Positions 54,320 to 64,000 of a stretch of DNA of 64,000 nucleotides are shown piece after piece (position 1 is the stretch's first letter; each line of letters begins with the position of its first letter). Made by a program: the position numbers and the translations under genes. Source of the DNA: Poa pratensis (Eukaryota > Streptophyta > Magnoliopsida > Poales > Poaceae); contig CAMZMU010000123.1 of the NCBI GenBank assembly GCA_947311845.1, forward strand, positions 11,357,417 through 11,421,416, in the 5' to 3' direction. The notes beneath the pieces were generated by a model. That model saw only the letters and a list, made by a program, of their open reading frames with translations. It ran no database searches and was not told the origin of the DNA.

Positions 54320-56732
54320 ATTTTTTTTTTTTGAGATTGGGATCCCACCCTATAGCTAAACTATGACCTGCTGGTTACAAACACCTTCGGGTGGAGCACT
54401 GAACCACACATGCCTCCCCACATCTAGATAGATAGAACACCTAGCTAGTGTATGAGCATCAATGTTGGATTTCCTTCCTTCGTGGGCAAACTGAACCTCC
54501 TAGAAGCTTCTTGCTTGAGCCTTAATATCTCGAACAATGTTTCCGTACGGTCCCATACCTTCACTGTCTAGACTTCTGATCACATTGCTGCAGTCGGACG
54601 CAAGCCTGAACCTCTGAAGGAGTAAATCGGCCGCCACAACCATGCCCTCCCTGCAAGCCATGGCCTCTAGCGTCTCCGGGTCCAAGATACCCTGAATCAC
54701 CACCGAGGAAGCACCCATAAACACACCAGTCTCACCTCGTACCACTGCAGCAATCGCCGCAATGTCCCTGTTCTTTGACACCGCTGCGTCAACATTCACC
54801 TTCACCATCCCATAGGCGGGGGGATCCATCTTGGCACAGTGGATATGCAGCCCGAGGCGGCCCTTGCCACAGCTGGTTCAGTCTGTTCCAGTTCCGCAAG
54901 GAAATTTTCCACAAAATAATGTGTTGACAGAGGCGGCTGGTACAACCCTCATGGATCACCTTCCTGCGTGCGTGCCACAATGCCCATAGTGTGACTGCAA
55001 CCCGCTCCACATGTGATAATGCGTCAATAACTTCCGAAATCCATGCTTTTGCATTTGGTTCCTGAAGATTCAGCACCATATCATGTATTTCCCCCGGTGC
55101 AAGGGCCTAGACGCTCCTCGCCATGTGACACTCGATGAGGGAGTGCCTCCATGAGTCGTGCTCACCGCACACGACACACGCATCATTCTCTGCCGTGTTG
55201 CGATGATGAACCACATCTGCTGTAGGCAGAGACTGCCGAGCCAGCCACCATAGGAAGACGCTGATTTTTTATGGGACCTTTGTTTTCCACAAGGAAGTCC
55301 AACTCTTCTCTTCTCTCTGATAATCTGACGAGGCTGTATTGCCTTCCAGCCACGCCGTTCGTCGTTCCCTAGTCTGCACAAGCATGCGGTGTGCAGTGCG
55401 GACCGAGAAAATGCCCTTTCTGTCATAGTGCCATGCCCAGAAGTCCTCCTGCCTGCGATTGCTCAAAGGAATATTAAGGATTACTTCCGAGTCCATCGGC
55501 AAGAAAGTCGCCTTCACCTTCTCCTGGTTCCACATCATGTTGACAGTGTCCAAAAGCTCACTGACCAGATGCGGAGGATCATCAAGTATGCAAGCCACAG
55601 GTCCTAGAGACCCATCCCTGGGCAACCAATTGGTGTTCCAAATATTTGTTTCCTGCCCAGTACCGATCCTTCTAATCAAACCTTGCTTGAGTACATCCCT
55701 CCCATCAATAATTGATCTCCATACGCGTGATGGTGAGTTCCCCAATTCTGCCTCCAAAAACCCCTCATTTGGAAAGTAAACAGCCTTGAGGATGCGTGCA
55801 CTCAACGAACTAGGATCTTGTAGAATCCTCCATGCTTGTTGGGCCAGGAGGGCCAGGTTGAAAAGTTCAATGTCTCTAAAACCTAGACCACCTAGATGTT
55901 TCGGTTTTGTCATCTCCTCCCATGCCACCCAACAAGTACGACGTTTCCCCTCCTTGCTGCCCCACCAAAAGTTCCGAATCAATCTATTTATATGGTGGCA
56001 TAGCCCTCTTGGAAGTCTAAAGCAAGCCATGGAATAAGTGGGTATCGCCTGGGCAACGGATTTGATAAGCACTTCCTTCCTAAGGATGGCAATTTTACCC
56101 ACGGGCACGGGTACCCGCGGGTTCCGTACCCGCATGGGTAGGGTATGGGCGTAATTTTATACACATGGGTAGTACCCATACCCTACAGGTTAAGTCACGG
56201 GTAGGGCACGGGTATAACCTCGTACCCGTGGGTATACCCATACCCTGCCCGTTTATAACCTTACCCGTGGAGGTTCAACATTCATTCTCGCGAGCTTGTG
56301 AATCTATGTTAAATTTGTCATCAATTGTCAATTTGAGTTGAGATAATTGTCATGTACTCAAATATATGTTATTGAGTTGAGATAAATATTTTTCTTTCAT
56401 CAATGTGTTGTCGATGAATGTAAAATTATGTGTAACACGTGTACTATTTGATTTACCCGTTGGGTACCCAGCGAGTATGGGTACGGGTAAAGTTTCATAC
56501 CCGCGGGTGAAGGTATGGGTAGAGTTTTGTACCCATTGACTACACGGGTATGGGTATGGTATTGCTCTACCCGCCCCATACCCTACCCTTTGCCATCCTT
56601 ATTCCTTCCCCGCAGCCGGCAGTAACATCTCAATCCAGCCTTGAACTCTCTTCCACACACACGGTTCTTGAGGTACTTTAAGGAATAGGGCGCCCGATGA
56701 ATATGACCTCCCTTGTTGCACGGTCTAGTCTA
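54320..56732 (-). mobile_element. LINE, 3' half of ORF2, interrupted by a hAT MITE
   Basis: On the minus strand, from 56710 leftward: a reverse-transcriptase C-terminal region (GWIEMLLPAAGKE, then after the insertion VLIKSVAQAIPTYSMACFRL, MTKPKHLGGLGFRDIELFNL and IRNFWWGSKEGKRRTCWVAW), the zf-RVT region (RQEDFWAWHYDRKGIFSVRT), and an RNase H-like domain at 54829-54500 (VKVNVDAAVSKNRDIAAIAA to ASDCSNVIRSLDSEGMG). Frameshifts near 55380 and 55080 break the frame. The 5' half of ORF2 with the catalytic reverse-transcriptase motif is absent. A poly-T (54319-54331) marks the 3' end. Confidence 0.9.
56081..56601. mobile_element. hAT MITE inside the LINE, perfect 8-bp target duplication
   Basis: The ends TAAGGATGGCAATTTTACCC and (complement) TAAGGATGGCAAAGGGTAGG are inverted repeats. 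The flanks TTCCTTCC at 56073-56080 and 56602-56609 are identical. Both subterminal regions carry many CGGGTA/TACCCG motifs. Removing it with one duplication joins the LINE frame from PAAGKE to VLIKSV, which independently confirms the insertion. Confidence 0.95.
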
Positions 56733-57954
56733 TCTCTACTATATAATATGTCTTGAGGAGGTGATGGTGCGTTTTTCATTTTCCGATTTTACCCCTTATC
56801 GTTAGGGTAATTATGCCCTTTGCCACCGCCAAGCGATATGATCGGTTCGTTATTCCTGCGAGAAAAAACCCAATCTCCACACCGAGCTCTCCATTGGCGT
56901 GACCTCTCCCCGCGTTGTGCGGCGCACCAAACTCCACCGATTGCGCCGACCCGCCTCCCCATCCTTGTCTCCAGGTCGCCGGCGTCACCACCTCCAATCC
57001 CATGTCTCGTGCCCTCCAGCGCAGTCCTCCAATCACCGCCTCGAGTCCGCCGCCGCTGTCCACCGATCCCTTGCATCGAGCTTGCCGGGACGCCCCTCCC
57101 CTGCCTCGCGCTCAGCCGGCGCCTCCCCTATCGACTTTGTCAAGTTCACGGTGCAGGCTGCAGCAGCTCTGGGAGGGAGCTACGGCAAACCGCGACGCCT
57201 CCCCGTCTGAAAATCGTTCGATTTTGGAGGCTAGACTCTTCAGTCGGTTCGCGACCCAGCATGCCGGTCGAGCTCGACCAGGTCGCATACCTCTGCTGCC
57301 CTGAGCTCGATGGAGGGGAGGGGATGCACCAGGGACAGGTGGAGCAGGGAGTAGAAGATGGGGATGGGAAACCGGTTGCAGGGGAAGTGGAGCAGGGAGG
57401 AGGAGAAGTGGATCAGTGGTCGGTTGCATACTCGCATGGGTTTTAGACTTTCAGGTGTTGCTGCTTGCGGTGGTCCTGCTCTGCAGCTACCAGCGAGAGG
57501 AGAGAGAGATTGAGCGTATCCACTGCTGTGTGTGAGAGCTTGATAGGATAGATTAGGCGGACATATTTGTGTGACTCTGTGTGCTTAGCTGCTATTGCTA
57601 CGGATTGCTTAGCTGTTTCAAATGCTTGTGTTTCAGAGAGAGTAAAAAAAAATTTGGTAGTTGCAAAACATATAATGTTGAACCCGGAAAAATCCCCCAT
57701 GAGCCAATTTAGTGTTCGATCATGAAATACAACAAGTGATTTTGCATGTTAATTTATTATTTTTATATATCCATAATGCGGACAAAGAAGTCGAAGAGTG
57801 AACGGTAGTTGTTCGTTCTTCTATGAGGGTTGTTCTATTTGTATAATGGGACATGTTAGAGGATTAAAATTGGGACAAGCAAAATTAGGGTAAACTTCAA
57901 AATTATAAGATCTTTGCATTTTAGATCCGTTGCAACGCATGGGCAGTTTGCTAC
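56733..57954 (+). mobile_element. Probable short Helitron with GC-rich cargo
   Basis: The 5' end A|TCTCTACTATATAATA fits the Helitron start loosely. The 3' end at 57926 reads TCCGTTGCAACGCATGGGCA then TTTG and CTAC|T, matching the known terminus except that the final CTAG is CTAC. The cargo at 56880-57440 is GC-rich with UTR-like pyrimidine tracts, open in several frames, unidentified. The DNA on the two sides does not obviously rejoin (LINE at left, MITE end at right), so one end could be misplaced. Confidence 0.55.
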
Positions 57955-58010
57955 TGCCCACTTTTGGACAAATACAAGTCATCTAATTTGGAACGGAGGG
58001 AGTAGTTTAC
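57955..58010. mobile_element. Right end of a Stowaway MITE
   Basis: ACAAATACAAGTCATCTAAT then TTGGAACGGAGGGAGTA is a standard Stowaway right terminus followed by TA. The left part of the element is missing. Confidence 0.65.
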
Positions 58011-58109
58011 AGTATTCTAGCTACACAACCGGCCCATTAACTAAATGCAGCCGTTCTTACCCAACTGGGCCATTAAGCAGATTCAGCCGTCAAGGAGTCT
58101 AGGGTTCGT

Positions 58110-60407
58110 CTCTTCGGCCTAGGTTCCTTGTCGGAATAGGACCCCTAAAACCGCCTCCGGGATCCCATCGCTCTCGTGTACAAGGCAATCCTCGTCTGAT
58201 TTCTCCCTCTTTCAGTCCTGCTCGATTTGCTTATATCGCGGTACAGCAGTCAGATCAATCCATCCACCTAACCCTTACCGCAGGCTCTCTCGGGTTCGCC
58301 TCATCGTTTTCCTGCGGTCCGACGACGAATCTGTTTTGCTGAAAGAAAGGTCCGTGTTTTTTACTCCGATTTGAGAAACATAGGCGTTGTTTATGCGAGA
58401 ACTCTTCGGTAAAGATTTGTAGAGAAGATATTGTCCCGTAGGATCAAGTGATCGAAGTTTTCCCAAGTTTGTTAGTTTGTGATCTGTGATGACCACTGAA
58501 GCACATGTTCGTGATCTGTGGATCACCATAGTATATTTGGAATCAATCGGCATTAGTATCTTTTAGATTTGCAATTCTGCACTAGGATCCAAACTAAATG
58601 CTCCGAATTTGTAGGAGTGATAGGCAAGCCGTTTCTTGCCCAGTTCTGTTAGTAGGGTGCTTTTGCTAGTGTCGTGTGACATTTATTTTCGGTTTGCATC
58701 TCTTTGTTGTGAATTTTTGCAATGATTAATTATGTGTTTTTTCTACAAAGTTAGATGCAGAATTGGTGTGTGATTTGGTTATGCAATTTGTATTCGTCTC
58801 ATTTTCTGTTGAACGCTGCTCTTCTATGCTCTCTCTAATTTGGAATACATAAAGCATCCTATCAAAGTTATATCCTGTGTGGCATAAGAGCCTGTCTGTC
58901 AGTAGAAGAAGCACATATCTTCTTGTTCTTTATTGATGATAATTTTGTAAGTGTACCTTCCAAAGAGTAGTTGTTCCATATAATTGGTTCATTCGGCTGA
59001 TCTGAATGCGTTATTTATGATATATGGCATGATACCTGTGGTATGTCTTGAATCTAAGGTGTTTGCTTGCAATCCTGACAGTTTAACCTGGGAAATCCCT
59101 TTGTGTATCATTTTCTGGTTCATATGTTGCTTATTGCTCACTAATTTATTTCAATTTCTTTGTAACCTACTGTTATGACTGGTCAGATCTAAGGTGTTTC
59201 CATTTTGTATAACAGGTGCAGAAGTTGGGGCCTGCTGTAATAATCTCAAATGGAAGTAGGAACAGTGAAGGATGCATTTGACCATGCCGTCAAAAGGCAG
59301 AAGCTTGCATGCTCAAAAACTGTAGATCTGGTGAACCATATCGAGAGAGAAATGGAACAGGCCATCAGAGCTTTCCAGGAAAACGGCAAAGAAGGGGATA
59401 CTGCATCAAACCTGAACAATGATATTCTTCTTACACTGAAGAATAAGCTTGAAGAGTTGGCCCCAGTGAAGCAACTTGAAAGCTGCCAGAAAGAAATGCA
59501 CACTGCACTCAGCAAGTGGGTTAAGATCACAGATAAATTCTTCATCGGCGATATTTCAAAAGCTTACAAGAATATGGACATGGAACCACATGTGCTGAAT
59601 GAAATTATTGCAAACCATCTATATCGTGAGGCATTATTTGACATTGGTGACAACTTTATTGGAGAGGCCACTTCCTCAGCATCTATAGAACTGAAACAAC
59701 TGTTTCAGAAGATGTATGAGATTCACGGTGCATTGAAGACTGGGAACTGTGAGCCAGCTCTGAGTTGGACAATGAAAAATCACGATGCACTACTACAAAG
59801 CGGTTCCTGTCTTGAGCTTAAGCTTCACCAGTTGTTGTTTGTTGAGATACTTAAGCAAGGAAAAAAAGATGAGGCTTCAGTATGCTAAAGCATACCTTGT
59901 ACCATTTGCCACCATACGCAAGGCTGAGTTCCAGAGGCTGACAGCTTGCATATTATGGGCTGGGCGCCTTGACCAGTCGCCATATACAGATTTCTTATTA
60001 CCAACAAACTGGGAGAAGCTAGGAGAGGAGTTTGCTGAGCAGTTCTGCAATCTGGAGGGTCAATCCTCCGAAGGTCTTCTGGGTATGACAGTTGCAGCTG
60101 GAGCTGAAGTGTTGCCAATTCTTCTTAAACTGATAAATGTGCTATCTGCGAAGAGGGAGTGGCAATCTATGAAGCAACTTCCTTTCCCTCTGGACCTCGG
60201 TCGGGAGTTTCAGTTCCACTCGGTGTTCGTCTGTCCTGTGCTCCGTGAGCAAGCTAGCGATGATAACCCTCCGATGCTTCTGCCATGTGGGCATGTCTTG
60301 TCGAAGCAGTCGACCGTGAAGTTATCAAAGAACAGCTCCCGGTCATTCAAGTGCCATATTGCCCTTCAGAAGCAGTGGCATCTGAGTGTAAGCGGCTGCA
60401 TATCTGA
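58110..60407 (+). pseudogene. RMD5-like GID/CTLH E3 ubiquitin-ligase subunit, decayed copy
   Basis: RMD5 proteins form the catalytic RING pair of the GID/CTLH ubiquitin ligase. A UTR exon (about 58110-58330) and intron precede an acceptor at 59215; the start at 59250 gives MEVGTVKDAFDHAVKRQKLA. The frame matches plant RMD5 along its length, through ISKAYKNMDMEPHVLNEIIA, HLYREALFDIGDNF and the CTLH/CRA region. After codon 208 (59872-59880) two bases are missing and the match continues in the next frame (LQYAKAYLVPFATIRKAEFQ to EFQFHSVFVCPVLREQASDD). In the RING the Cys after CGHVL is Ser, and a base is lost near 60355, shifting the final Cys pair; the natural stop would be 60405-60407. Corrected length is near 386 residues, as in the family. 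The 5' UTR intron shows this is not a processed copy. Confidence 0.87.
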
Positions 60408-60735
60408 GGATTTCTTACATGTTTGGCCATTTGTGCGCACCAGTCCTTGCTATAACTTCTCCTATCATGAGTGCTTGTGAAGGCAACGGTATTCAGGGGA
60501 CTCAACTGCTCATGTCTTGTATATAGAGTATGAAACGGATGCAATAGCAGAACATATTTTGTCATATTGCTGTGTCAAATTGACTTGGAAGTGCCGATGA
60601 AGCTTTGCTAAGATCTCTGTGCCAAGCGTTTTTTTTTCCTTTGGCTTGTGAGGATAGATGTGTCAAGCTTTGGTACTTACGCTAAAAGCACAACAGATTA
60701 CATTTTCATCTTGATAATCTCCAGTGAATTACTTA

Positions 60736-61028
60736 GGGCCTCTTTGGCTTAAAGGATTTGCAAAGTAATTTTGTAGAATTCCAATGCATAGGAATTTTTC
60801 CTATTTAGTCCATTTGGTTCAAAGGAATGAGTCTTCCAAAAAAAAATGGATTGCTTTACTACACTACAATTTCATATGATTTCTAGCAAGAGGTTTGACC
60901 TCTTGGAAAAATTCCCCCAAGTCGTATAACTAATTACAGTTCCTATAGTATTTTACATGTCATGACCATCTATTTTTACGTTTTTTTTCTGTCCTGTGTT
61001 TTTGAATTAGTTTGAACCAAAGAGGCCC
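60736..61028. mobile_element. Tourist-type MITE with TTA target duplication
   Basis: The ends GGGCCTCTTTGGCTTAAAGG and (complement) GGGCCTCTTTGGTTCAAACT are inverted repeats of the PIF/Harbinger Tourist type. TTA flanks both sides (60733-60735 and 61029-61031). At 293 bp and non-coding, it lies 0.3 kb downstream of the RMD5-like gene. Confidence 0.92.
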
Positions 61029-61607
61029 TTAGTGGCGTGAGCTTGGGCTAGAATTGTGCACTTGAGACTTAAATCCCAGTATATTGCGCAAGTATGGGCC
61101 TCTCAAAGTTCAAGTCTAATAGGGCTGAGGTGGTGTGTTGAGCCCATCAATGGCATCGTTTAGAGAGAAAGCAAATAACCTCAAAATGTGATCAATTTCT
61201 TTATACTTTTCATCCAGTACATCAAAATGTTCTGTTGAAGATAGACTACAGCTCTAAAGGCGATTTTTCCGAGCGACTAAAACTTCAGTGGCAGTATATT
61301 CAGATCTGGACTTTGCTGGAGTATAGGAGCAAATCCAAGCACATTGCTCGAGTCTGAATCCGCGGCCTTGTCTTGGACTTTTTGGTCTCGCCAGCAGCAG
61401 TGCCCCACGTTTTACTGGCGCGATGGCCGTGCAAGACGGTCACACATCTGTCGCCAGTAGCGTCACTCTGGCTGGCGCACACTGTTTCAAAACCCCTCGC
61501 GTCCAAACCTTCGTCATCAATCAAGCGGAAGGCTTCAAGCCCGTTGCGCTTCTCCTTCCCACACACACCAGCTAGGTAGACGCCCATCGCGCCGCGCGGC
61601 TCCCGAG

Positions 61608-62823
61608 ATGGCACGGCACGCCAAGACGGACTCCGACGTGACGAGCCTGGCGCCGTCGTCCCCGCCACGCTCGCCGCGCCGCCCGGCCTACTACGTCCTC
61701 AGCCCCGCCGCCTCCCACCCGGACGTCCTCCTGGCCTCCAAGATGTCGCTGGCCGGCTCCACCCCGGCCGAGTCCCCGCTCCACTACGGCTTCCACAACC
61801 ACCACCACCACTCTGGCGCCGCCGCCGCGATGCACCACTCCCGCGAGTCCTCCACCGGCCGCCTCCTCTTCTCCGACCAGTTCGGCCGCTCCGGCGGCCC
61901 CGTGGGGACCGTGCCCTGGCGCCGCCTCGGCCACGGGAGCGGCGTCGAGGACGACGAGGACGAGGAGGACGGAGGGCGCGCCCCGTCGCCGTGGAGGTGC
62001 TACGCGCTGGCGGCGCTCGCGTTCGTCGCCGTCTTCGCCTTCTTCCTGCTCGTGCTCTGGGGAGCCAGCAAGTCCTACAAGCCCCACGTCGATGTCAAGG
62101 TCAGCTAGCCGCCACTGTTTCCTCAATCGTCTCTCCGGTTCCCACCATTTCTCATTTTCTTAAGAATCTTTTCGTCTTCGATTTCTTACATTACACACCT
62201 TTTGTCTGAACAATCTACCATTGTACTACATTAACTTGTGTAGAAATCGATACCTGTTCAATTAGTGGTATTCCTCTAATCTAAATCATTGAAGACAAGA
62301 AAGAAGCCGTGCATTCCAATCCAATTTCAAAATTTGTAGGCACGCGATGCAATAACTACTGTAGATCATTACTATTTCTTCCAGCAACCTCAAAAACTCT
62401 GAATTTTAAATTGGATTTGAGCAAGGAACAACACTCCTCTGACTGAAACTATAAAACAGCTTCGCCGCGAAACATGCAAACAGTGCCTCGAGGGTATCAT
62501 GCGGATATCGCGACTAAAACAAATACTGGTCGCAAATTCACTCTCTTCTCGAGTACGAGTGGTGCCGTAGTGGGTGCATCGAATCGATAGATTTTCTCGC
62601 AAATGCTGAAGTGTGCTCCCTGGTGTTGTTGATGCAGAGCGTGGTGTTCGAGTCGTACCACATCCAGGGCGGCACGGACCGGACGGGCGTCCCCACCAGG
62701 ATGATGTCGGTCAACGCGACGGTCCGGCTGCGGTTCCGCAACCGTGGCACCTTCTTCGGCCTCCACGTCACTGCCACGCCGTTCCACCTCTTCTTCGACG
62801 ACCTCACCGTCGCCTCGGGAAAC
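61608..62823 (+). CDS. LEA_2 / NDR1-HIN1-like membrane protein, 3' end beyond window
   Basis: Exon 1 (61608-62099, 164 codons) starts MARHAKTDSDVTSLAPSSPP, followed by RSPRRPAYYVLSP, the conserved N-terminus of a plant family of single-pass LEA_2 proteins. A His-rich and acidic stretch follows, then one membrane helix at about 131-153 (CYALAALAFVAVFAFFLLVL). Exon 2 (62638-62823, 62 codons) reads SVVFESYHIQGGTDRTGVPT to FRNRGTFFGLHVTATPFHLF, the first half of the LEA_2 (WHy-like) beta domain, and ends at TCGGGAAAC|GTACGT. The expected third exon is not before 64000, so intron 2 exceeds 1.1 kb, enlarged by two SINEs. Both exons are open and in phase. The role is probably at the plasma membrane in stress or defence; the exact function is unknown. 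Confidence 0.85.
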
Positions 62824-63075
62824 GTACGTACTCCTATCTATGCGCATTCCATCATTTGCATTTGCATCTGCGATTCTGCATCTACCCTGCCTTTCTCAAG
62901 CTCAACCATTGTGCTAGCTGCCCTTAATTGCTCATTGCCTGGATTGGATTAGAATCCGGAAGGTGATGTCAGTGTGAGCGTTACGCCTGGCTACGCTTAA
63001 TTACGCAATGAATCCGACCCTAGTTATTGCCGGTTTACGCGAGGCGAACAAATGCCAACCATGATGGCCACATGC

Positions 63076-63582
63076 TTTTTTTTTTTTTTTTTTGAGATTT
63101 CCTGGTCTTATTACAGCTTGTAGTCTTATTACAGCTTGTAGTATCTGAACTCACGCACTACACACTCCACACACACAACACCACACACACGCACGCCTCT
63201 GTGCGCAAGCTAGACCTAACTAGACTATACTAAGACTTGAGCCTCCGCGAGCCTCCGCGAGCCTAGATCTTCTGGGAATCCCTGCGGCGGTGGGCACACC
63301 ACAATACCAGTGTCGAACCGCGGTGGAAATTGGCTCCGTAGCTAGAACTGGGGCAGACTGATTTATGGGCTCAGTCTTCTGCGAATATATGCAGCCCATA
63401 GGGCCCTCCAGAAATTTGCTACAGCGCCAACACTGTTCACGTGAACAGTGTTGCGCTGGACACTGTTCACGTGAACAGTGTCGCGCAGGTGAGACACTCA
63501 GAAATCGCTCCCCCTGGGAATCGATCCTGGGCGGGCTGGGTGGATACCACCAACCCAGGCCATCGAGCCAAAGGCTCGTTCT
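63076..63582 (-). mobile_element. tRNA-derived SINE (minus strand) with two perfect palindromes
   Basis: On the minus strand it starts near 63582; pol III box A (TGGCTCGATGG, about +14) is followed by box B (GGATCGATTCC), and the element ends in a poly(A) seen as 18 Ts at 63076-63093. CACATGC occurs on both sides (63069-63075 and 63583-63589) as a short target duplication. At about 507 bp it is long for a SINE, and no coding is evident. It sits in intron 2 of the LEA_2 gene. Confidence 0.7.
63428..63482. repeat. Two adjacent long perfect palindromes centred on CACGTG
   Basis: 63428-63453 is a 26-bp perfect palindrome whose half is CAACACTGTTCAC. 63459-63482 is a 24-bp perfect palindrome whose half is GACACTGTTCAC. 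Five bases separate them. They share the inner 22 bp, so one is a copy of the other. They lie inside the minus-strand SINE. Confidence 0.95.
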
Positions 63583-63646
63583 CACATGCCCTTGTTTCGA
63601 AGTAATCAGCAAGCCGATGGCTGCCGTGTTTGAGATGTGTAAGTAC

Positions 63647-63940
63647 GGAGAATTTGCCTCTGGCAAGATGGCGAGGAGGGTGGTTGTACCCTCAGCCCAC
63701 CAGAGTTCAAATCTCAGATTTGATATTGGTGTTTCTCATTTAGACGGAATATTCTTCAGTGGGAGGCGACGTTCCCGTCGACAGCGAGGCACCTGTGGTG
63801 ACTTCGTCAATCTCAAAACCCGACCGCTGGCTCAGTCTTTCGGATGTGCTCATAGGGTAGGGTGTGCGTGCGCGTTCATAGGGGTGAGTGTGTGCATGTA
63901 TATGTGAGCGTCTGCGTTGTACTGTGTTTCGCAAAAAAAA
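63647..63940 (+). mobile_element. Au-like SINE with 13-bp target duplication
   Basis: GATGTGTAAGTAC is present on both sides (63634-63646 and 63941-63953). The body has pol III box A (TGGCAAGATGG, 63661) and box B (AGTTCAAATCT, 63704), ends TGTGTTTCGC plus eight As, and has the length of Au SINEs. It lies 64 bp from the other SINE, in the opposite orientation, in the same intron. Confidence 0.87.
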
Positions 63941-64000
63941 GATGTGTAAGTACACTTTTTTTGCGAATTAGACCCCGATCTATTAACCAAACACAGCAGT

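Noticed and set aside
54789..55079. Separate small gene on the minus strand
   Set aside because: It is the segment between zf-RVT and RNase H of the same frameshifted LINE.
61572..62126. 184-codon minus-strand open frame
   Set aside because: Antisense to LEA_2 exon 1, which has a conserved N-terminus, membrane helix and proper splice site.
63500..63580. Possible tRNA gene (box A and box B like motifs on the minus strand)
   Set aside because: No acceptor stem or proper cloverleaf; the boxes fit a tRNA-derived SINE with poly(A) tail and target duplication.

Overview
The window is nuclear DNA of a grass, almost certainly Triticeae (wheat, Aegilops, barley group). The coding sequences are plant genes with GT-AG introns. 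The repeats are typical of Triticeae: a solo LTR of the Gypsy type starting TGATACGTCTC, Stowaway and Tourist MITEs, an Au-like SINE, LINEs, hAT MITEs, Helitrons, and a CACTA element with AGTCCCGGTT subterminal repeats. No RNA gene or CRISPR array was seen. Only the LEA_2 gene at the right edge still reads open in every part that is visible.

Layout. 103-4196: a Helitron with both termini intact, carrying fragments of three unrelated genes (ER-type Ca2+-ATPase, importin-alpha, ketol-acid reductoisomerase). 4981-8601 (-): copy 1 of an MSL10-like mechanosensitive channel gene, broken by two frameshifts. 9114-37402: transposons inserted into copies of a locus-specific, roughly 2-kb non-coding repeat, called here the LR unit (10558-12722, 16858-18760, 23480-25475, 25590-25945 plus 32901-33530). 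A left-truncated CACTA element (25946-32900) splits the fourth unit. 38538-42016 (-): MSL10-like copy 2, intact except for a one-base frameshift in exon 2. 44140-49230: two more LR units, one split by a 2-kb hAT element. 49255-56730: unclassified elements, a solo LTR, and a LINE interrupted by a hAT MITE. 56733-57954: a probable second short Helitron. 58110-60407 (+): a decayed RMD5-like GID/CTLH ubiquitin-ligase gene. 61608 to the window edge (+): a LEA_2 (NDR1/HIN1-like) gene whose second intron holds two SINEs in opposite orientation.

Interpretation. The two MSL copies share exon structure, introns, about 0.5 kb of 5' flank and the LR unit beyond it. An LR fragment also lies just 3' of MSL copy 2. 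This fits an old tandem array of [MSL gene + LR unit] modules in which several MSL genes were lost and transposons then expanded the spacers. The two MSL copies carry different lesions, so they decayed independently, or some lesions are assembly errors. The LR unit is the least explained structure: at least six degraded copies in one orientation, no transposon ends, and short blocks that are clearly better conserved than the rest.
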